Positions 41,449-50,730 are shown, numbered from the stretch's first letter. The stretch: DNA of 59,464 nt from Paludibacteraceae bacterium (GCA_024405875.1 JAKSOA010000012.1:1-59464), one strand, 5' to 3'. The notes: a model not told the origin generated them from the sequence alone. Translations and numbers: made by a program.

Positions 41449-41582
41449 TTGTTCGTGACTCGGCATAATCAGGTAAACCTGCTTCCTAAGTTTTTCTCTG
41501 TGTGTTGATTAGAATAAATTCTATCAACACTCATCGTAAAACTTGAATCTGCTACGCAGATTCTGCCCTCGCTACTCCAAAC
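41449..41582 (-). repeat. GAGTAGCGAG intergenic element, long variant (copy D)
   Basis: Inverted copy with TTCGTGACTCG at the left end and CTCGCTACTCCAAA at the right. Between the arms are CAGGT/ACCTG, a bulged 13-bp stem around 41500-41530, and GAATCTGC/GCAGATTC. It is about twice the length of the other copies and fills the gap between the STAS and gpmI genes. Confidence 0.6.
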
Positions 41583-41631
41583 AGTCATAAATACTAGTTA
41601 ATACCTTGTCCCTTGACCTTTTAATTAAGGC

Positions 41632-43149
41632 TCACGCCTTAATCAAATTGCTTCCGCTCATCTCCTTTGGTTGCTCAAGCCCCATAATATGGAGTATTGA
41701 CGGAGCCACATCGGCAAGAATACCGTCCTCAGTCCTGGCGTCCTTGTTATCAGTAACATATATGAACGGAACAGGGTTCAGTGAGTGGGCGGTGTTTGGT
41801 GTGCCATCGGGGTTGACAGCGTTATCAGCGTTACCGTGGTCTGCAATTATAATTGCCTCATAACCTGTGGCGCGGGCAGCCTCAATAACAGCGTGAACGC
41901 AGGCGTCAACAGCCTTCACAGCCTTCTCTATTGCAGGATACACACCTGTGTGACCTACCATATCGCCGTTGGCAAAATTGACAACTATAAAATCATATTT
42001 ATCTTCTCTGATAGCATCAACAAGTTTGGCGCATACACTGAACGCACTCATCTCTGGCTGCAAGTCATACGTGGCAACCTTTGGTGAGTTTACAAGTATG
42101 CGGTCTTCATTGTCATACGGAGTCTCCCTGCCGCCGTTGAAGAAGAATGTTACGTGGGCGTACTTCTCTGTCTCAGCAATGTGAAGTTGTTTGAGACCCT
42201 TTGAAGAGATATACTCACCAAGTGTGTTCTCAACATTCTCCTTATCAAACAGTATATGCACGCCTGTGAAAGAGGCGTCATACGGGGTCATACAGTAGTA
42301 CTGCAGGTTAGGAATTGTGTGCATTCCAGCCTCAGGCATATCCTTTTGGGTAAGGGCTATTGTAAGTTCCTTGGCACGGTCATTACGGTAGTTAAAGAAG
42401 ATAACCACATCACCCTCCTTAATGCGTCCGTCAACATTTGAGTTTACAATAGGCTTTACAAACTCATCTGTAACGCCGGCATCGTATGATGCCTGCATAG
42501 CCTCAACCATATTTGAGAACTTAGCGCCCGTACCGTTTACTATAAGGTCATAGCCCTCTTTTACACGTTCCCAACGTTTGTCACGGTCCATAGCGTAGTA
42601 ACGTCCTATTATAGAGGCAATTACACCAGCACTTTTTGCGATATGCGCCTCAAGAGCCTTTATAAACCCGATACCGCTCTTAGGGTCAGTATCTCTGCCG
42701 TCCATAAAACAGTGGATAAAGCAGTTCTTAAGTTCATACTCTTTGGCAATGTCACAAAGTTTAAAAAGATGGTCAAGAGAACTGTGCACGCCGCCGTCAG
42801 ATGTCAGACCCATAAAATGGATGTTCTTACCCGTCTCTTTTGCGTATGAGAAAGCGGAGACAATCTCCTTGTTTTGAAGTATTGAGCCGTCAGCGCAAGC
42901 CTTGTTGATTTTTACCAAATCCTGATATACAACACGTCCTGCTCCAATGTTAAGGTGACCCACCTCTGAGTTACCCATCTGACCGTCGGGCAGTCCAACA
43001 TTCTCCCCCGATGCCTGAAGTTGGGAGTTTGGATAAGTGTGGACAAGATAATCCCAATATGGAGTCGGAGTACTTGAGATAACATCAGCATAAGAGCGGG
43101 AACCTATACCCCACCCGTCTAAAATCATTAATAACGCTTTCTTTGACAT
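41632..43149 (-). CDS. gpmI: 2,3-Bisphosphoglycerate-independent phosphoglycerate mutase
   Basis: 505 residues, dimanganese enzyme interconverting 3- and 2-phosphoglycerate. [10 protein letters not shown] (metal site), [20 protein letters not shown] with the catalytic Ser, [23 protein letters not shown], and [16 protein letters not shown] near the C-terminus. The stop codon is in the loop of an 8-bp hairpin (41624-41643). Confidence 0.97.
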   Translation of the reverse strand: MSKKALLMILDGWGIGSRSYADVISSTPTPYWDYLVHTYPNSQLQASGENVGLPDGQMGNSEVGHLNIGAGRVVYQDLVKINKACADGSILQNKEIVSAFSYAKETGKNIHFMGLTSDGGVHSSLDHLFKLCDIAKEYELKNCFIHCFMDGRDTDPKSGIGFIKALEAHIAKSAGVIASIIGRYYAMDRDKRWERVKEGYDLIVNGTGAKFSNMVEAMQASYDAGVTDEFVKPIVNSNVDGRIKEGDVVIFFNYRNDRAKELTIALTQKDMPEAGMHTIPNLQYYCMTPYDASFTGVHILFDKENVENTLGEYISSKGLKQLHIAETEKYAHVTFFFNGGRETPYDNEDRILVNSPKVATYDLQPEMSAFSVCAKLVDAIREDKYDFIVVNFANGDMVGHTGVYPAIEKAVKAVDACVHAVIEAARATGYEAIIIADHGNADNAVNPDGTPNTAHSLNPVPFIYVTDNKDARTEDGILADVAPSILHIMGLEQPKEMSGSNLIKA

Positions 43150-43179
43150 AATTCAATATTTTTTTATGTATATGGGGTA

Positions 43180-43210
43180 CAAATTTACACAAACGAGAGC
43201 AAAAATCAAA
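43180..43210 (-). promoter_or_regulatory. gpmI promoter
   Basis: Minus strand TTTG (43210-43207), 19 nt, TAAATTTG (43187-43180). The -33 element lies in a 37-nt repeat shared with the promoter of the Na/Pi gene. Confidence 0.7.
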
Positions 43211-43229
43211 AAATGCTCGCATTTTTTGA
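43193..43229. repeat. 37-nt promoter-associated repeat (copy 1)
   Basis: Begins ACGAGAGCAAAAATCAAAAA and contains a 10-bp hairpin (TCAAAAAATG/CATTTTTTGA). It is identical at 34 of 37 positions to 44958-44994. Confidence 0.8.
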
Positions 43230-43234
43230 AACAC

Positions 43235-44920
43235 CTACTTTTTTATGGCACCCTTTACAGTTTTTCCAACATTGATTAAGTGGTCAGAAATACGCTCACT
43301 ATTGCTTGCCAATTCCAAAAATTGTGCACCCACTAACGGAGTGCATAACCCCTTGGTCATACGCTCAATATGGTTTGCAGACATCTTTTCACACAAATCA
43401 TCCACTTGGTCCTCATAGATGTGAGCCTGATTGTAGGCTTCAGCATCGGCGTCCATATAAGCCTTCATAATGTTTTGATATACAGAGAATATCAATTCCC
43501 TCATTTGTTCAATCTCCTCTATGGCATCTTTTGAAAAACGCACTTTGTTGTCCTCCATCAATGCCGCATATTCTGTAATGTTTTCTGCATAATCACCTAT
43601 GCGTTCCAAATCTGATATGGTTCTAATGGCACCTGTCAAATATCGGTGGTCTTCTTCAGTCATTGATTTCTCATTCAGGCGTATAATATATGAAACCAAA
43701 GAATGATTCAGGAAATTCAATTGGTCTTCATTCTGCTTAAACTCCTCCATTTTTGAAAAATCCATTTCACATATTGTTTGCAGTGATATGTCATAATTTC
43801 TGAGTGCAACGGATGCCATATTCTCTATCTCCAATTTAGTTTGACGCACTGCAATGATAGGTGTTCTTAACATGTTCTCGTCCAAAAAGAAATAATGAGG
43901 CTGTGCAGATTGTGGTATATCGGCAGTCTTGTCAGGAATCATTTTGCATACCACTTTCACCAAGATGTTGGTCAGCGGCATCATAATCAGCACTGTACAA
44001 ACATTAAAAACAGTATGGAACATTGCAAGTTGTAGTTGAGGGGCAGATGGAAACATATTCTCAAACAACACCCCTAAATTCAGACTGTTACCTGTTGTAA
44101 CATTCATTATCATAGCCAAAAGCATAAACACAACCACACCGGAGCAGTTAAACAGCAGGTGTATCAGTGATGTTCTTTTTGCGTTTATACCCGATGTCAT
44201 TCCAGCAATAATAGCCACAACGCAGGAACCTATATTGGAACCCAATGTCAAATAAATACCCTGTTCCAAATTGATTAGTCCTGCTACAACCATAGTCAAT
44301 GCTATGGAAGTTGTAACGGAAGATGATTGGATGATGGCGGTTATAACCGTTCCCAACAGAACCAGTAAGACAGGATTTGATATTTTTGCCAGGAAAAACT
44401 TAACCTCTTCCATCGCAGCAAAGTCTCCCATTGCGCTGCTCATCATGCTCAATCCCACAAACAACATTCCAAAACCTGTAATTATGCCGCCAATGGTCTT
44501 AAACTTATCTGTCTTGGCAAACAATGCCATAAACGCGCCTATTCCGGCAAGTGATGCAAATAAGGTTGTAGTGGAGATGCCGCCGCTGCCAAACATACCC
44601 AATGCAACTATTTGTGCGGTAATGGTGGTACCTATGTTTGCTCCATAGATTATGGTGGCGGCTTGTGTAAGTGACATGATTCCAACATTCACAAAACCAA
44701 TCACCATAACGGTAGTGGCACCTGAAGATTGAATTGCCGCCGTACCCAATGCCCCTATTCCAACTCCAAGCCAACGGCTGTGAGCGGCTTTTGAAAACAT
44801 TGCTTTAAGTCTGTCACTGCTGGCGGTCTCAAGGTTAGTTGACATCATTTGGCATGCCACCAAAAAAATGCCGATACCAGCCATTAAGGTCAGCACGGCA
44901 ATGAGTAGAGTGGATATCAT
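43235..44920 (-). CDS. Na/Pi cotransporter family protein with PhoU-like domain
   Basis: 561 residues from ATG at 44920. Two inverted Na/Pi-cotransporter repeats contain QSSGATTVMVIGFVNVG and QSSSVTTSIALTMVVAG, with GANIGTTITAQ and GSNIGSCVVAI. The C-terminal part (about 360-560) is a helical PhoU-like domain with LERIGDYAENITE and SERISDHLINVG. It probably imports or exports phosphate; direction is not determined by sequence. An upstream frame extension covers the promoter and is rejected. Confidence 0.93.
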   Translation of the reverse strand: MISTLLIAVLTLMAGIGIFLVACQMMSTNLETASSDRLKAMFSKAAHSRWLGVGIGALGTAAIQSSGATTVMVIGFVNVGIMSLTQAATIIYGANIGTTITAQIVALGMFGSGGISTTTLFASLAGIGAFMALFAKTDKFKTIGGIITGFGMLFVGLSMMSSAMGDFAAMEEVKFFLAKISNPVLLVLLGTVITAIIQSSSVTTSIALTMVVAGLINLEQGIYLTLGSNIGSCVVAIIAGMTSGINAKRTSLIHLLFNCSGVVVFMLLAMIMNVTTGNSLNLGVLFENMFPSAPQLQLAMFHTVFNVCTVLIMMPLTNILVKVVCKMIPDKTADIPQSAQPHYFFLDENMLRTPIIAVRQTKLEIENMASVALRNYDISLQTICEMDFSKMEEFKQNEDQLNFLNHSLVSYIIRLNEKSMTEEDHRYLTGAIRTISDLERIGDYAENITEYAALMEDNKVRFSKDAIEEIEQMRELIFSVYQNIMKAYMDADAEAYNQAHIYEDQVDDLCEKMSANHIERMTKGLCTPLVGAQFLELASNSERISDHLINVGKTVKGAIKK

Positions 44921-44943
44921 AATAATCCGATGTAATTGTTTGG

Positions 44944-44975
44944 CAAAGGTACAAAAAACGAGAGCAAAAATCAAA
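44944..44975 (-). promoter_or_regulatory. Promoter of the Na/Pi cotransporter gene
   Basis: Minus strand TTTG (44975-44972), 20 nt, TACCTTTG (44951-44944), within the shared repeat module. Confidence 0.7.
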
Positions 44976-44994
44976 AAAAGCGAGCATTTTTTGA
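44958..44994. repeat. 37-nt promoter-associated repeat (copy 2)
   Basis: Same sequence as copy 1 except three central bases. It is part of a perfect 15-bp inverted repeat (44964-44978 with 44987-45001). Confidence 0.8.
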
Positions 44995-45011
44995 TTTTTG
45001 CCGAGTGAAAG

Positions 45012-46148
45012 TTAACGTTGCTTTATCAAAAACTCCAAATAGTTTTCCGGGGTAACAACAACTGACGATGTCGGATTATATGTATTCAAAAATTTATTTG
45101 GGAATTTAGTGGTCTGCTTCTTACTATTCCACTTAATCTCAAACAATGAGATTTTTCCGTCATATTCCTCTATGTAGTCTATCTCCTGCTTATCTGTAGT
45201 ACGCCAAAAATAACTTTTTACATATCTTCTATGATAACGATTATATTTTAATCTTTCTGAAATAAAGAAATTCTCCCACAAAGCCCCTATATCACCCCTT
45301 AAATCAGGACTTGAGAATGTTTGTATAATGGCATTTCTTACCCCATTATCATAAAAATATATTTTCTTACTTTTTGTGAGTTCTGTTCTAATGTTTCTAC
45401 TGAAACTATTAAGCGTAAATATTATATAACATTTTTCAAGCAGATTTATGTATTTTTCCACCGTCTTACTATCCAACCCCACTGTTTTTGACAATTCATT
45501 ATAAGAAACCTCACTTCCTACCTGAAGGGCTAATGCCACAAGCAACTTATCTAAGAATCCTGATTTTTGCACATCGTGTAGTTCAAGTATATCTTTGTAA
45601 AGGTAACTATCTGTCAGTTCCGTCAGTAAATCGCGTACATCAGAGGCACCGTTTATAACATCGGGATATGAGCCATAAATAAGTCTGCTGTCAAAACGCT
45701 GTTTTACATCTATTAAACCATTATTAGCATATAATTCTTCTGTTGAGATAGGGTATAAATAGTATTCCCACTTCCTTCCTGTTAGCGGTTCTTCCAACTT
45801 ATTCCTTAAGTCAAAAGCAGATGACCCCGATACCAATACCTGCACTCCCTCAATATTATCAATGATGATTTTTAATGTAAGACCTATGCCGTTTACACGC
45901 TGTGCTTCATCAATTATAATAGTTTTATTACCGCCTATAAGCAGTTTCAATTCCGCTAAATTACAATTAGACAGAGAACTCCTTACTTGTGGAATATCAC
46001 AATCCAACCATAATACAGGACCTTCCATTTTTGATTTCAGTTCTTTAAGTAAGGTGGTTTTGCCCACTTGTCTTGCCCCGATTATAATGATAGCCTTGCC
46101 CTGATGACAATGCTCCATAATGTCTGAGAGAATAAATCTTTGTATCAT
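45012..46148 (-). CDS. AAA-14/DUF4143 ATP-binding protein
   Basis: 378 residues. Walker A IIIIGARQVGKTTLL at about 21-34, Walker B KTIIIDEAQRVNG, sensor VLVSGSSAFDL, then the DUF4143 half with a winged-helix-like LSKTVGLDSKTVEKYINLLE and a C-terminal EIDYIEEYDGKISLFEIKW nuclease-like core (D-x-ExK). The family is widespread in bacteria and archaea, its role unproven. Two tandem hairpins with a constant loop sit upstream, and a relic of another such ATPase lies beyond them. Confidence 0.9.
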   Translation of the reverse strand: MIQRFILSDIMEHCHQGKAIIIIGARQVGKTTLLKELKSKMEGPVLWLDCDIPQVRSSLSNCNLAELKLLIGGNKTIIIDEAQRVNGIGLTLKIIIDNIEGVQVLVSGSSAFDLRNKLEEPLTGRKWEYYLYPISTEELYANNGLIDVKQRFDSRLIYGSYPDVINGASDVRDLLTELTDSYLYKDILELHDVQKSGFLDKLLVALALQVGSEVSYNELSKTVGLDSKTVEKYINLLEKCYIIFTLNSFSRNIRTELTKSKKIYFYDNGVRNAIIQTFSSPDLRGDIGALWENFFISERLKYNRYHRRYVKSYFWRTTDKQEIDYIEEYDGKISLFEIKWNSKKQTTKFPNKFLNTYNPTSSVVVTPENYLEFLIKQR

Positions 46149-46189
46149 GCCCGATATATTTTTGCCAAAAGTACTATATTTTATTTAAT

Positions 46190-46251
46190 AATCCAAAAAT
46201 ACGGCAATATTTTTGGAATGTAATCCAAATTTATGGCAATAGATTTGGAAT
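46190..46251. repeat. Two tandem hairpin units with a constant GGCAA loop
   Basis: Units 46190-46219 and 46222-46251, period 32. Each has the form TCCAAA(4 nt) with a YGGCAA loop and the complementary arm ending TTTGGA. Stem positions 7 and 8 differ between the units and the opposite arm changes to match. They lie about 42-103 bp upstream of the DUF4143 ATPase start. Confidence 0.75.
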
Positions 46252-46275
46252 AATAACCCAGGTAAACATAGTTTC

Positions 46276-46318
46276 CGCTCTCACTGCTCCAAAACTTCAC
46301 CGAGTACCCTCAGGGTAC
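46276..46318 (-). repeat. Diverged half of the GAGTAGCGAG element (copy F)
   Basis: CGCTCTCACTGCTCCAAAAC resembles the right end of the inverted copy E. A GTACCC/GGGTAC hairpin with loop TCA follows at 46304-46318. Confidence 0.4.
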
Positions 46319-46326
46319 GAGTAAAG

Positions 46327-46566
46327 TTACACAAACGAGAGTGAGTTAATTATAGCAACGATGCCATATATAGGGGTAAAATCCTTTGTCCTTGCTCCTT
46401 TTTGCAAAGAACCTATATTGAAGCGCTTTTCGTGTTTTTGCAGCTGTCTAGGAATGGAATCCCAAATTTTTATGACTTTTGAGGCATCCTCTTCGGCGTA
46501 ATGATACACCAAAACAAGATTATTAAGATGGCTATCTATACACCAAAACAAGATTATCTGCCACAA
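46327..46566 (-). pseudogene. Remnant of a second DUF4143 ATPase
   Basis: An open stretch of 79 codons. Residues about 24-60 (AEEDASKVIKIWDSIPRQLQ, then KHEKRFNIGSLQKGARTKDF) match the conserved middle of AAA-14/DUF4143 proteins (IW-SIP-QL-KE-KKF ... GAR-REY). Walker motifs and the C-terminal domain are gone, and the first 20 codons cover a 20-bp direct repeat (46504-46523, 46538-46557). It is best read as a decayed paralogue of the intact neighbour. The 147 bp beyond it, up to aroB, show nothing recognisable. Confidence 0.65.
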
Positions 46567-46713
46567 ATGTAGTGATTTTTACATAAAATCAAAAAATTGC
46601 AGGCGTTTTTGTTTCAACTGACAGGTCACTCACTTACAATGTAGAGACAGGCTATGGAAATAAAATACCGCTTTGGATGTTTGGCTTGCTATACTGATGT
46701 GGAGTTCTAATGC

Positions 46714-47793
46714 CTACAACGCATCTCTAAAATAGTCCAACGCCTCAAATATCTGCTCTTTTGTGAGGGTGCGGTTAATTTCAGGGGAGCCTGGCTTTGA
46801 GAGTAAGGTGAAATTTACGGCACCTATGGCACTGTTCTTCTTATCGTGGAGCATAAGAGCGTAGAGTGACTCATAGTCATCACAACCTATGCTGTAAGTG
46901 CCGTAATGTTCCCTTATATAAGAATTCACCATACTCAACAATCTGTTATCCAACCCGTTATGCTTATATGAGAGGAACAGTTCCACCGTTAAGCCAAACG
47001 CCACGGCATATCCATGACTCAGGGGCTTGCCACCTTCAAGCATTGCGTTCTGATGAGAGAAACTCTCAAAGGCGTGACCTACAGTATGCCCAAGGTTAAG
47101 TGCTTTGCGAATACCATTTTCCATAGGGTCAACAGCCACTATATTCTCTTTGACTTGGAGAGATTTTCTTATAATTTCAAGCCACATTTCAGGCTCTATG
47201 TGCGAAGGGGCACTTGAGAGCAATTCCATTAAATCATTCTCAGATGAGAGCAGAGCGTGCTTAATCATCTCTGCATACCCCGATAGCAGTTCCTCTTTTG
47301 TAAGTGTCTGTAAATAAGCGGGATATATAATAACTTCAGATGCCTTGTTAATGACACCTATCTCATTTTTCAGTCCCTTGAAATTGAAACCTGTCTTGCC
47401 ACCTGTGGCGGCGTCAATCATACTCAGAAGAGTAGTGGGGATATTTATGAAACGGACGCCTCTTTTGAATGTGCTGGCGGCAAAGCCTCCCAAATCAGTA
47501 ACCATTCCGCCACCCAGATTAATGACAAGGCTTGAGCGTGTGGCTCCATTCTCTACAAGGAAACGCCATATTGATATTACGGCATCAAGGTTTTTGTTCT
47601 CATCACCCTCTTTAAGCATTATCACCCTTGCCCCTTTCAACTCAGGTAATGCGGAGAGCAAGGCATTCAGGCAGTATTTACTGCTGCCTGTATCAGTAAT
47701 TATAAAAATTTGTTCCGGTGTAAGCCCATCCAAAAGCGGTCTCACATCGGAACATAGATTCTGACTATAGACTATTTTACTTTCTGATGTCAC
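46714..47793 (-). CDS. aroB: 3-Dehydroquinate synthase
   Basis: 359 residues. NAD-dependent second step of the shikimate pathway. [53 protein letters not shown] (zinc ligand Glu) and [13 protein letters not shown] (zinc ligand His) are all present. It overlaps asd by 17 bp, so the two are cotranscribed. Chorismate also feeds the men operon of this window. Confidence 0.96.
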   Translation of the reverse strand: MTSESKIVYSQNLCSDVRPLLDGLTPEQIFIITDTGSSKYCLNALLSALPELKGARVIMLKEGDENKNLDAVISIWRFLVENGATRSSLVINLGGGMVTDLGGFAASTFKRGVRFINIPTTLLSMIDAATGGKTGFNFKGLKNEIGVINKASEVIIYPAYLQTLTKEELLSGYAEMIKHALLSSENDLMELLSSAPSHIEPEMWLEIIRKSLQVKENIVAVDPMENGIRKALNLGHTVGHAFESFSHQNAMLEGGKPLSHGYAVAFGLTVELFLSYKHNGLDNRLLSMVNSYIREHYGTYSIGCDDYESLYALMLHDKKNSAIGAVNFTLLSKPGSPEINRTLTKEQIFEALDYFRDAL

Positions 47794-48790
47794 CCTCTTT
47801 TACAAGATATTCAGCAATTTGAACAGCATTAAGGGCGGCACCCTTCTTAATCTGGTCTCCAACGCACCAGAAAGTGATGCCGTTAGGGTTGGCAAGGTCT
47901 TTGCGGACACGCCCTACATAAACGGGGTCAAGGCCAGACTTGAAAAGAGGCATTGGATATATCTTCTCTGAAGGGTTATCCTCAAGAACCACTCCGTCTG
48001 CCTTAGCAAACGCAGCCTGAACCGCCTCTACTGTAAGAGGTTTCTCTGTCTCAACCCATACAGCCTCAGAGTGAGCGCGGAGAGACGGTACACGTATGCA
48101 AGTAGCACTGGTAGCAATGTCTGTGTGCATAATCTTCTTAGTCTCATTGTACATCTTCATCTCCTCCTTGGTGTAGCCGTTATCTGTGAACACATCAATC
48201 TGGGGGATAAGGTTGAAAGCAAGTTGATAAGCAAATTTATTTACAGTAACAGGCTCATTATTAAGAACTTGACGGTACTGCAACTCCAACTCCGCCATAG
48301 CGGCGGCACCAGCGCCAGAGGCAGCCTGATAAGTTGATACGTGAACACGCTTAATGTGTGAAAGTTCCTCGATAGCCTTAAGGCAGACAACCATAATTAT
48401 AGTAGTGCAGTTAGGGTTTGCAATAACACCACGAGGACGCACCTTTGCATCAGGGGCGTTTACCTCAGGAACAACCAACGGGACATCAGCGTCCATACGG
48501 AAAGCGCTTGAGTTATCAATCATAACAGCCCCGAACTTGGTTATATCCTTCTCAAACTCCTTTGAGATACCCGCTCCAGCCGATGTGAAGGCAATATCAA
48601 TATCCTTGAAATCATCACCGTGAACCAACTCCTTTACAGTATATTTCCTGCCCTTGAACTCATATTGTGTGCCGGCACTTCTGGCAGACCCGAAAAGAGT
48701 AAGATTGGTAATAGGGAAATTTCTCTCGGCAAGCACTCTCAGAAACTCCTGTCCTACAGCGCCACTTGCACCTACAATTGCTACATTCAT
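47777..48790 (-). CDS. asd: Aspartate-semialdehyde dehydrogenase
   Basis: 337 residues. Reduces aspartyl phosphate for lysine, threonine and methionine synthesis. [18 protein letters not shown] (NADP site), [31 protein letters not shown] (catalytic Cys), TYQAASGAG and the later [13 protein letters not shown] are diagnostic. Confidence 0.96.
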   Translation of the reverse strand: MNVAIVGASGAVGQEFLRVLAERNFPITNLTLFGSARSAGTQYEFKGRKYTVKELVHGDDFKDIDIAFTSAGAGISKEFEKDITKFGAVMIDNSSAFRMDADVPLVVPEVNAPDAKVRPRGVIANPNCTTIIMVVCLKAIEELSHIKRVHVSTYQAASGAGAAAMAELELQYRQVLNNEPVTVNKFAYQLAFNLIPQIDVFTDNGYTKEEMKMYNETKKIMHTDIATSATCIRVPSLRAHSEAVWVETEKPLTVEAVQAAFAKADGVVLEDNPSEKIYPMPLFKSGLDPVYVGRVRKDLANPNGITFWCVGDQIKKGAALNAVQIAEYLVKEGDIRK

Positions 48791-48796
48791 AATTTA

Positions 48797-48829
48797 TTAT
48801 CTTTAATTTTTTGAGCCACAAAGATAATA
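48797..48829 (-). promoter_or_regulatory. asd-aroB promoter inside a 10-bp inverted repeat
   Basis: Minus-strand -7 box TATCTTTG (48826-48819), within TATTATCTTT (48795-48804) and AAAGATAATA (48820-48829), a perfect 10-bp inverted repeat with a 15-nt spacer. Confidence 0.5.
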
Positions 48830-48830
48830 T

Positions 48831-49583
48831 TTAATTCTTTACGCACCTTACACTCTGTCCTATATTTTTATCGTAGGGGTCTGAACCACATTGGTCAGAG
48901 TCATAAGCAAACGTTCTCTCAAAAGCCTTCTCCTTGCTTGAGCCACCAACAGTAGCAGTCCAGAAATGAGAGAGGAAACCTACTTGATATATGCTTGTAG
49001 CATATGAGAAACCTCCTGGCAATACCGCAAAGCCGTACGAGTCACTCCCGTTTCCATTCTCATTCCACCCCGATGTTGTCTTTAGATACTTTCCAGCCGA
49101 TGCTATCCCCTTACCATCTGATTTCTCTATGAAATCAATCAGGGTGTTCCATTCGGCAAGTGTAGGAATATGCCAGCCGTTAGGGCATATTCCCTGACGA
49201 GGCTCAGTAAAATTCTCTGTCTGTTTGAGACCGTCAGCCACACCCACAGCCGCAGCCCAGTTATAGAGATAACCCAACTTAGCCCTGTGGCTTTCATTCA
49301 TATAATCAGGCAACTTAACCTTTGAGACATCAGCAAAGTAGGGTGTATATACCTGCTCATTTGAAATGGATACTGATTTAACGCCAGCCTTATAAGCCTC
49401 AGATTCAGTATCATACTTATAGCAACAATAATTCTCTGCCATCCACACCTGTGTGCCAATTGTCACTTGTGCATAATCTGACGCACTGCACTTTTGAGGA
49501 AGTGGCTGCGGGTCTTCTTTTTTTTCACAGCCTGATAACAGGAGCACAAACAGAACTCCTATAAAGAGAAAATGTTTATTCAT
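48831..49583 (-). CDS. FISUMP-domain lipoprotein
   Basis: 250 residues from ATG at 49583. Lipoprotein signal FLFIGVLFVLLLSGC, then a FISUMP domain: VTIGTQVWMAENYCCYKYDT, LGYLYNWAAAVGVADG, RQGICPNGWHIPTLAEWNTL, YGFAVLPGGFSY and QSVRCVKN. It is a paralogue of the protein at 1447-2307 with a different export route (lipid anchor rather than soluble secretion). The function is unknown. Confidence 0.9.
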   Translation of the reverse strand: MNKHFLFIGVLFVLLLSGCEKKEDPQPLPQKCSASDYAQVTIGTQVWMAENYCCYKYDTESEAYKAGVKSVSISNEQVYTPYFADVSKVKLPDYMNESHRAKLGYLYNWAAAVGVADGLKQTENFTEPRQGICPNGWHIPTLAEWNTLIDFIEKSDGKGIASAGKYLKTTSGWNENGNGSDSYGFAVLPGGFSYATSIYQVGFLSHFWTATVGGSSKEKAFERTFAYDSDQCGSDPYDKNIGQSVRCVKN

Positions 49584-49647
49584 AGTCAAACCTTATTTTT
49601 TATACCGCTAAATTACAAAATAAATATCTTACACACAAAAGATTTTG

Positions 49648-49655
49648 TATCTTTG
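49648..49655 (+). promoter_or_regulatory. Promoter -7 box for the secreted gene at 49718
   Basis: TATCTTTG, 62 nt before the ATG. No TTTG at the ideal spacing. Confidence 0.4.
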
Positions 49656-49717
49656 CCACATCTCCCCTATTTGATTTATGACAGCACCTCCTTCATTCCG
49701 CCATATTTTGACAGAGA

Positions 49718-50641
49718 ATGAGAAATATCTTTACAGCCGTAGCCTTGCTATTATGCCATCTGAGTGCGGTGGCGTGGAAAGGTGATTCAGACAAGTTTGT
49801 ATTCAACGCTGACACCATAAGCCTCTCCGCACCGGCTGAGTCAGGAGAGGCTCTGCTTTATGACACCTGCACCGCCTGCTACAACGCCACGTGGAGAGCC
49901 ACATTTAAGTTTGACTACGTACCATCATCATCAAACTACTGCAAATGGTTCATTATGGCTGACTCCACCTCTTTCAGCACAGAACTAAACGGCTACTACC
50001 TGAGAATAGGCTACACAGGAAAGAACATAGCACTTTGCCATCAGAGCGGTTCAAAGAGTGAAACCCTCTCTCAGGGTGATGAAGGCAGAATAACCGCAGG
50101 AGAGCCAATAACCATAGTGGCACACCGCTCTGAGACAGGGGCGTGGCGTGTATTGTCAATTGCAGAAAATGAGGCGGACTCAACACTTGAGGCTGAGGCT
50201 TTTGACGCCGCCGTGCAAAACAACCGTTACAGCGGTTTCCACTTCAAATATACCTCCACACGCTCCAATGCCTTTCATATCTGGAACTACAGTCATCGGG
50301 GGAAGAAGATTGACTACTCTGACCACGATTCCGGCTCCGTTTGGATTGAGCCCCTCACCTTCACCCCGGATGGAGACTCACAGAATGACCTTGCGTACAT
50401 CTTTTACAAACTGAATGAGCCTGCCGTGGCAAACATCTATGTTTTTAATGCGAATGGAGTGCTGGTGAAACATCTGGTAAACAACACCCAACTGCTTGAG
50501 CAGGGCGTGGTAACCTGGGACGGACTCTCTGACCGCAAACTGCTTATGCCACCAGGCATCTATGTAGCGCTTTTTGAGGCATTCACAGCAGAGAAAGTAA
50601 TCCTACGCAAAAAGATACCGTTTGTTTTAGGGGTTAAATAG
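49718..50641 (+). CDS. Secreted protein with lectin-like and FlgD/Ig-like domains
   Basis: 307 residues with a signal peptide (MRNIFTAVALLLCHLSAVAW). Residues about 25-200 look like a concanavalin/LamG-type beta sandwich (DTCTACYNATWRATFKFDY, GYYLRIGYTGKNIALCHQ). The C-terminus (LTFTPDGDSQNDLAYIFYKL, VANIYVFNANGVLVKHL, VVTWDGLSDRKLLMPPGIYV) is a FlgD-like Ig fold often found in type IX secretion proteins. Surface binding or adhesion is inferred. Confidence 0.7.
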   Translation: MRNIFTAVALLLCHLSAVAWKGDSDKFVFNADTISLSAPAESGEALLYDTCTACYNATWRATFKFDYVPSSSNYCKWFIMADSTSFSTELNGYYLRIGYTGKNIALCHQSGSKSETLSQGDEGRITAGEPITIVAHRSETGAWRVLSIAENEADSTLEAEAFDAAVQNNRYSGFHFKYTSTRSNAFHIWNYSHRGKKIDYSDHDSGSVWIEPLTFTPDGDSQNDLAYIFYKLNEPAVANIYVFNANGVLVKHLVNNTQLLEQGVVTWDGLSDRKLLMPPGIYVALFEAFTAEKVILRKKIPFVLGVK

Positions 50642-50668
50642 AAAATAAGGCTGGCGTAAGCCAACCAA

Positions 50669-50714
50669 GCGGGCTTCTGCCCGCCGTGCGAAGCACGAAA
50701 AGGGGCGTAGCCCC
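50669..50714. repeat. Cluster of short perfect hairpins
   Basis: GCGGGC/GCCCGC (loop TTCT), CGTGC/GCACG (loop GAA) and GGGGC/GCCCC (loop GTA) follow each other within 46 bp, after GGCTGGCGTAAGCC. CGTGC/GCACG also occurs near 27120 and 29905 with other loops. Confidence 0.7.
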
Positions 50715-50730
50715 ATAAAAGAAGGGAAAA

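Noticed and set aside
43193-44994. Transposon ends around the Na/Pi gene
   Set aside because: The repeats are direct, contain promoter elements and have no transposase or target duplication between them.
46190-46251. CRISPR array
   Set aside because: Only two units with a 2-bp gap, so there are no spacers. No cas genes are present.
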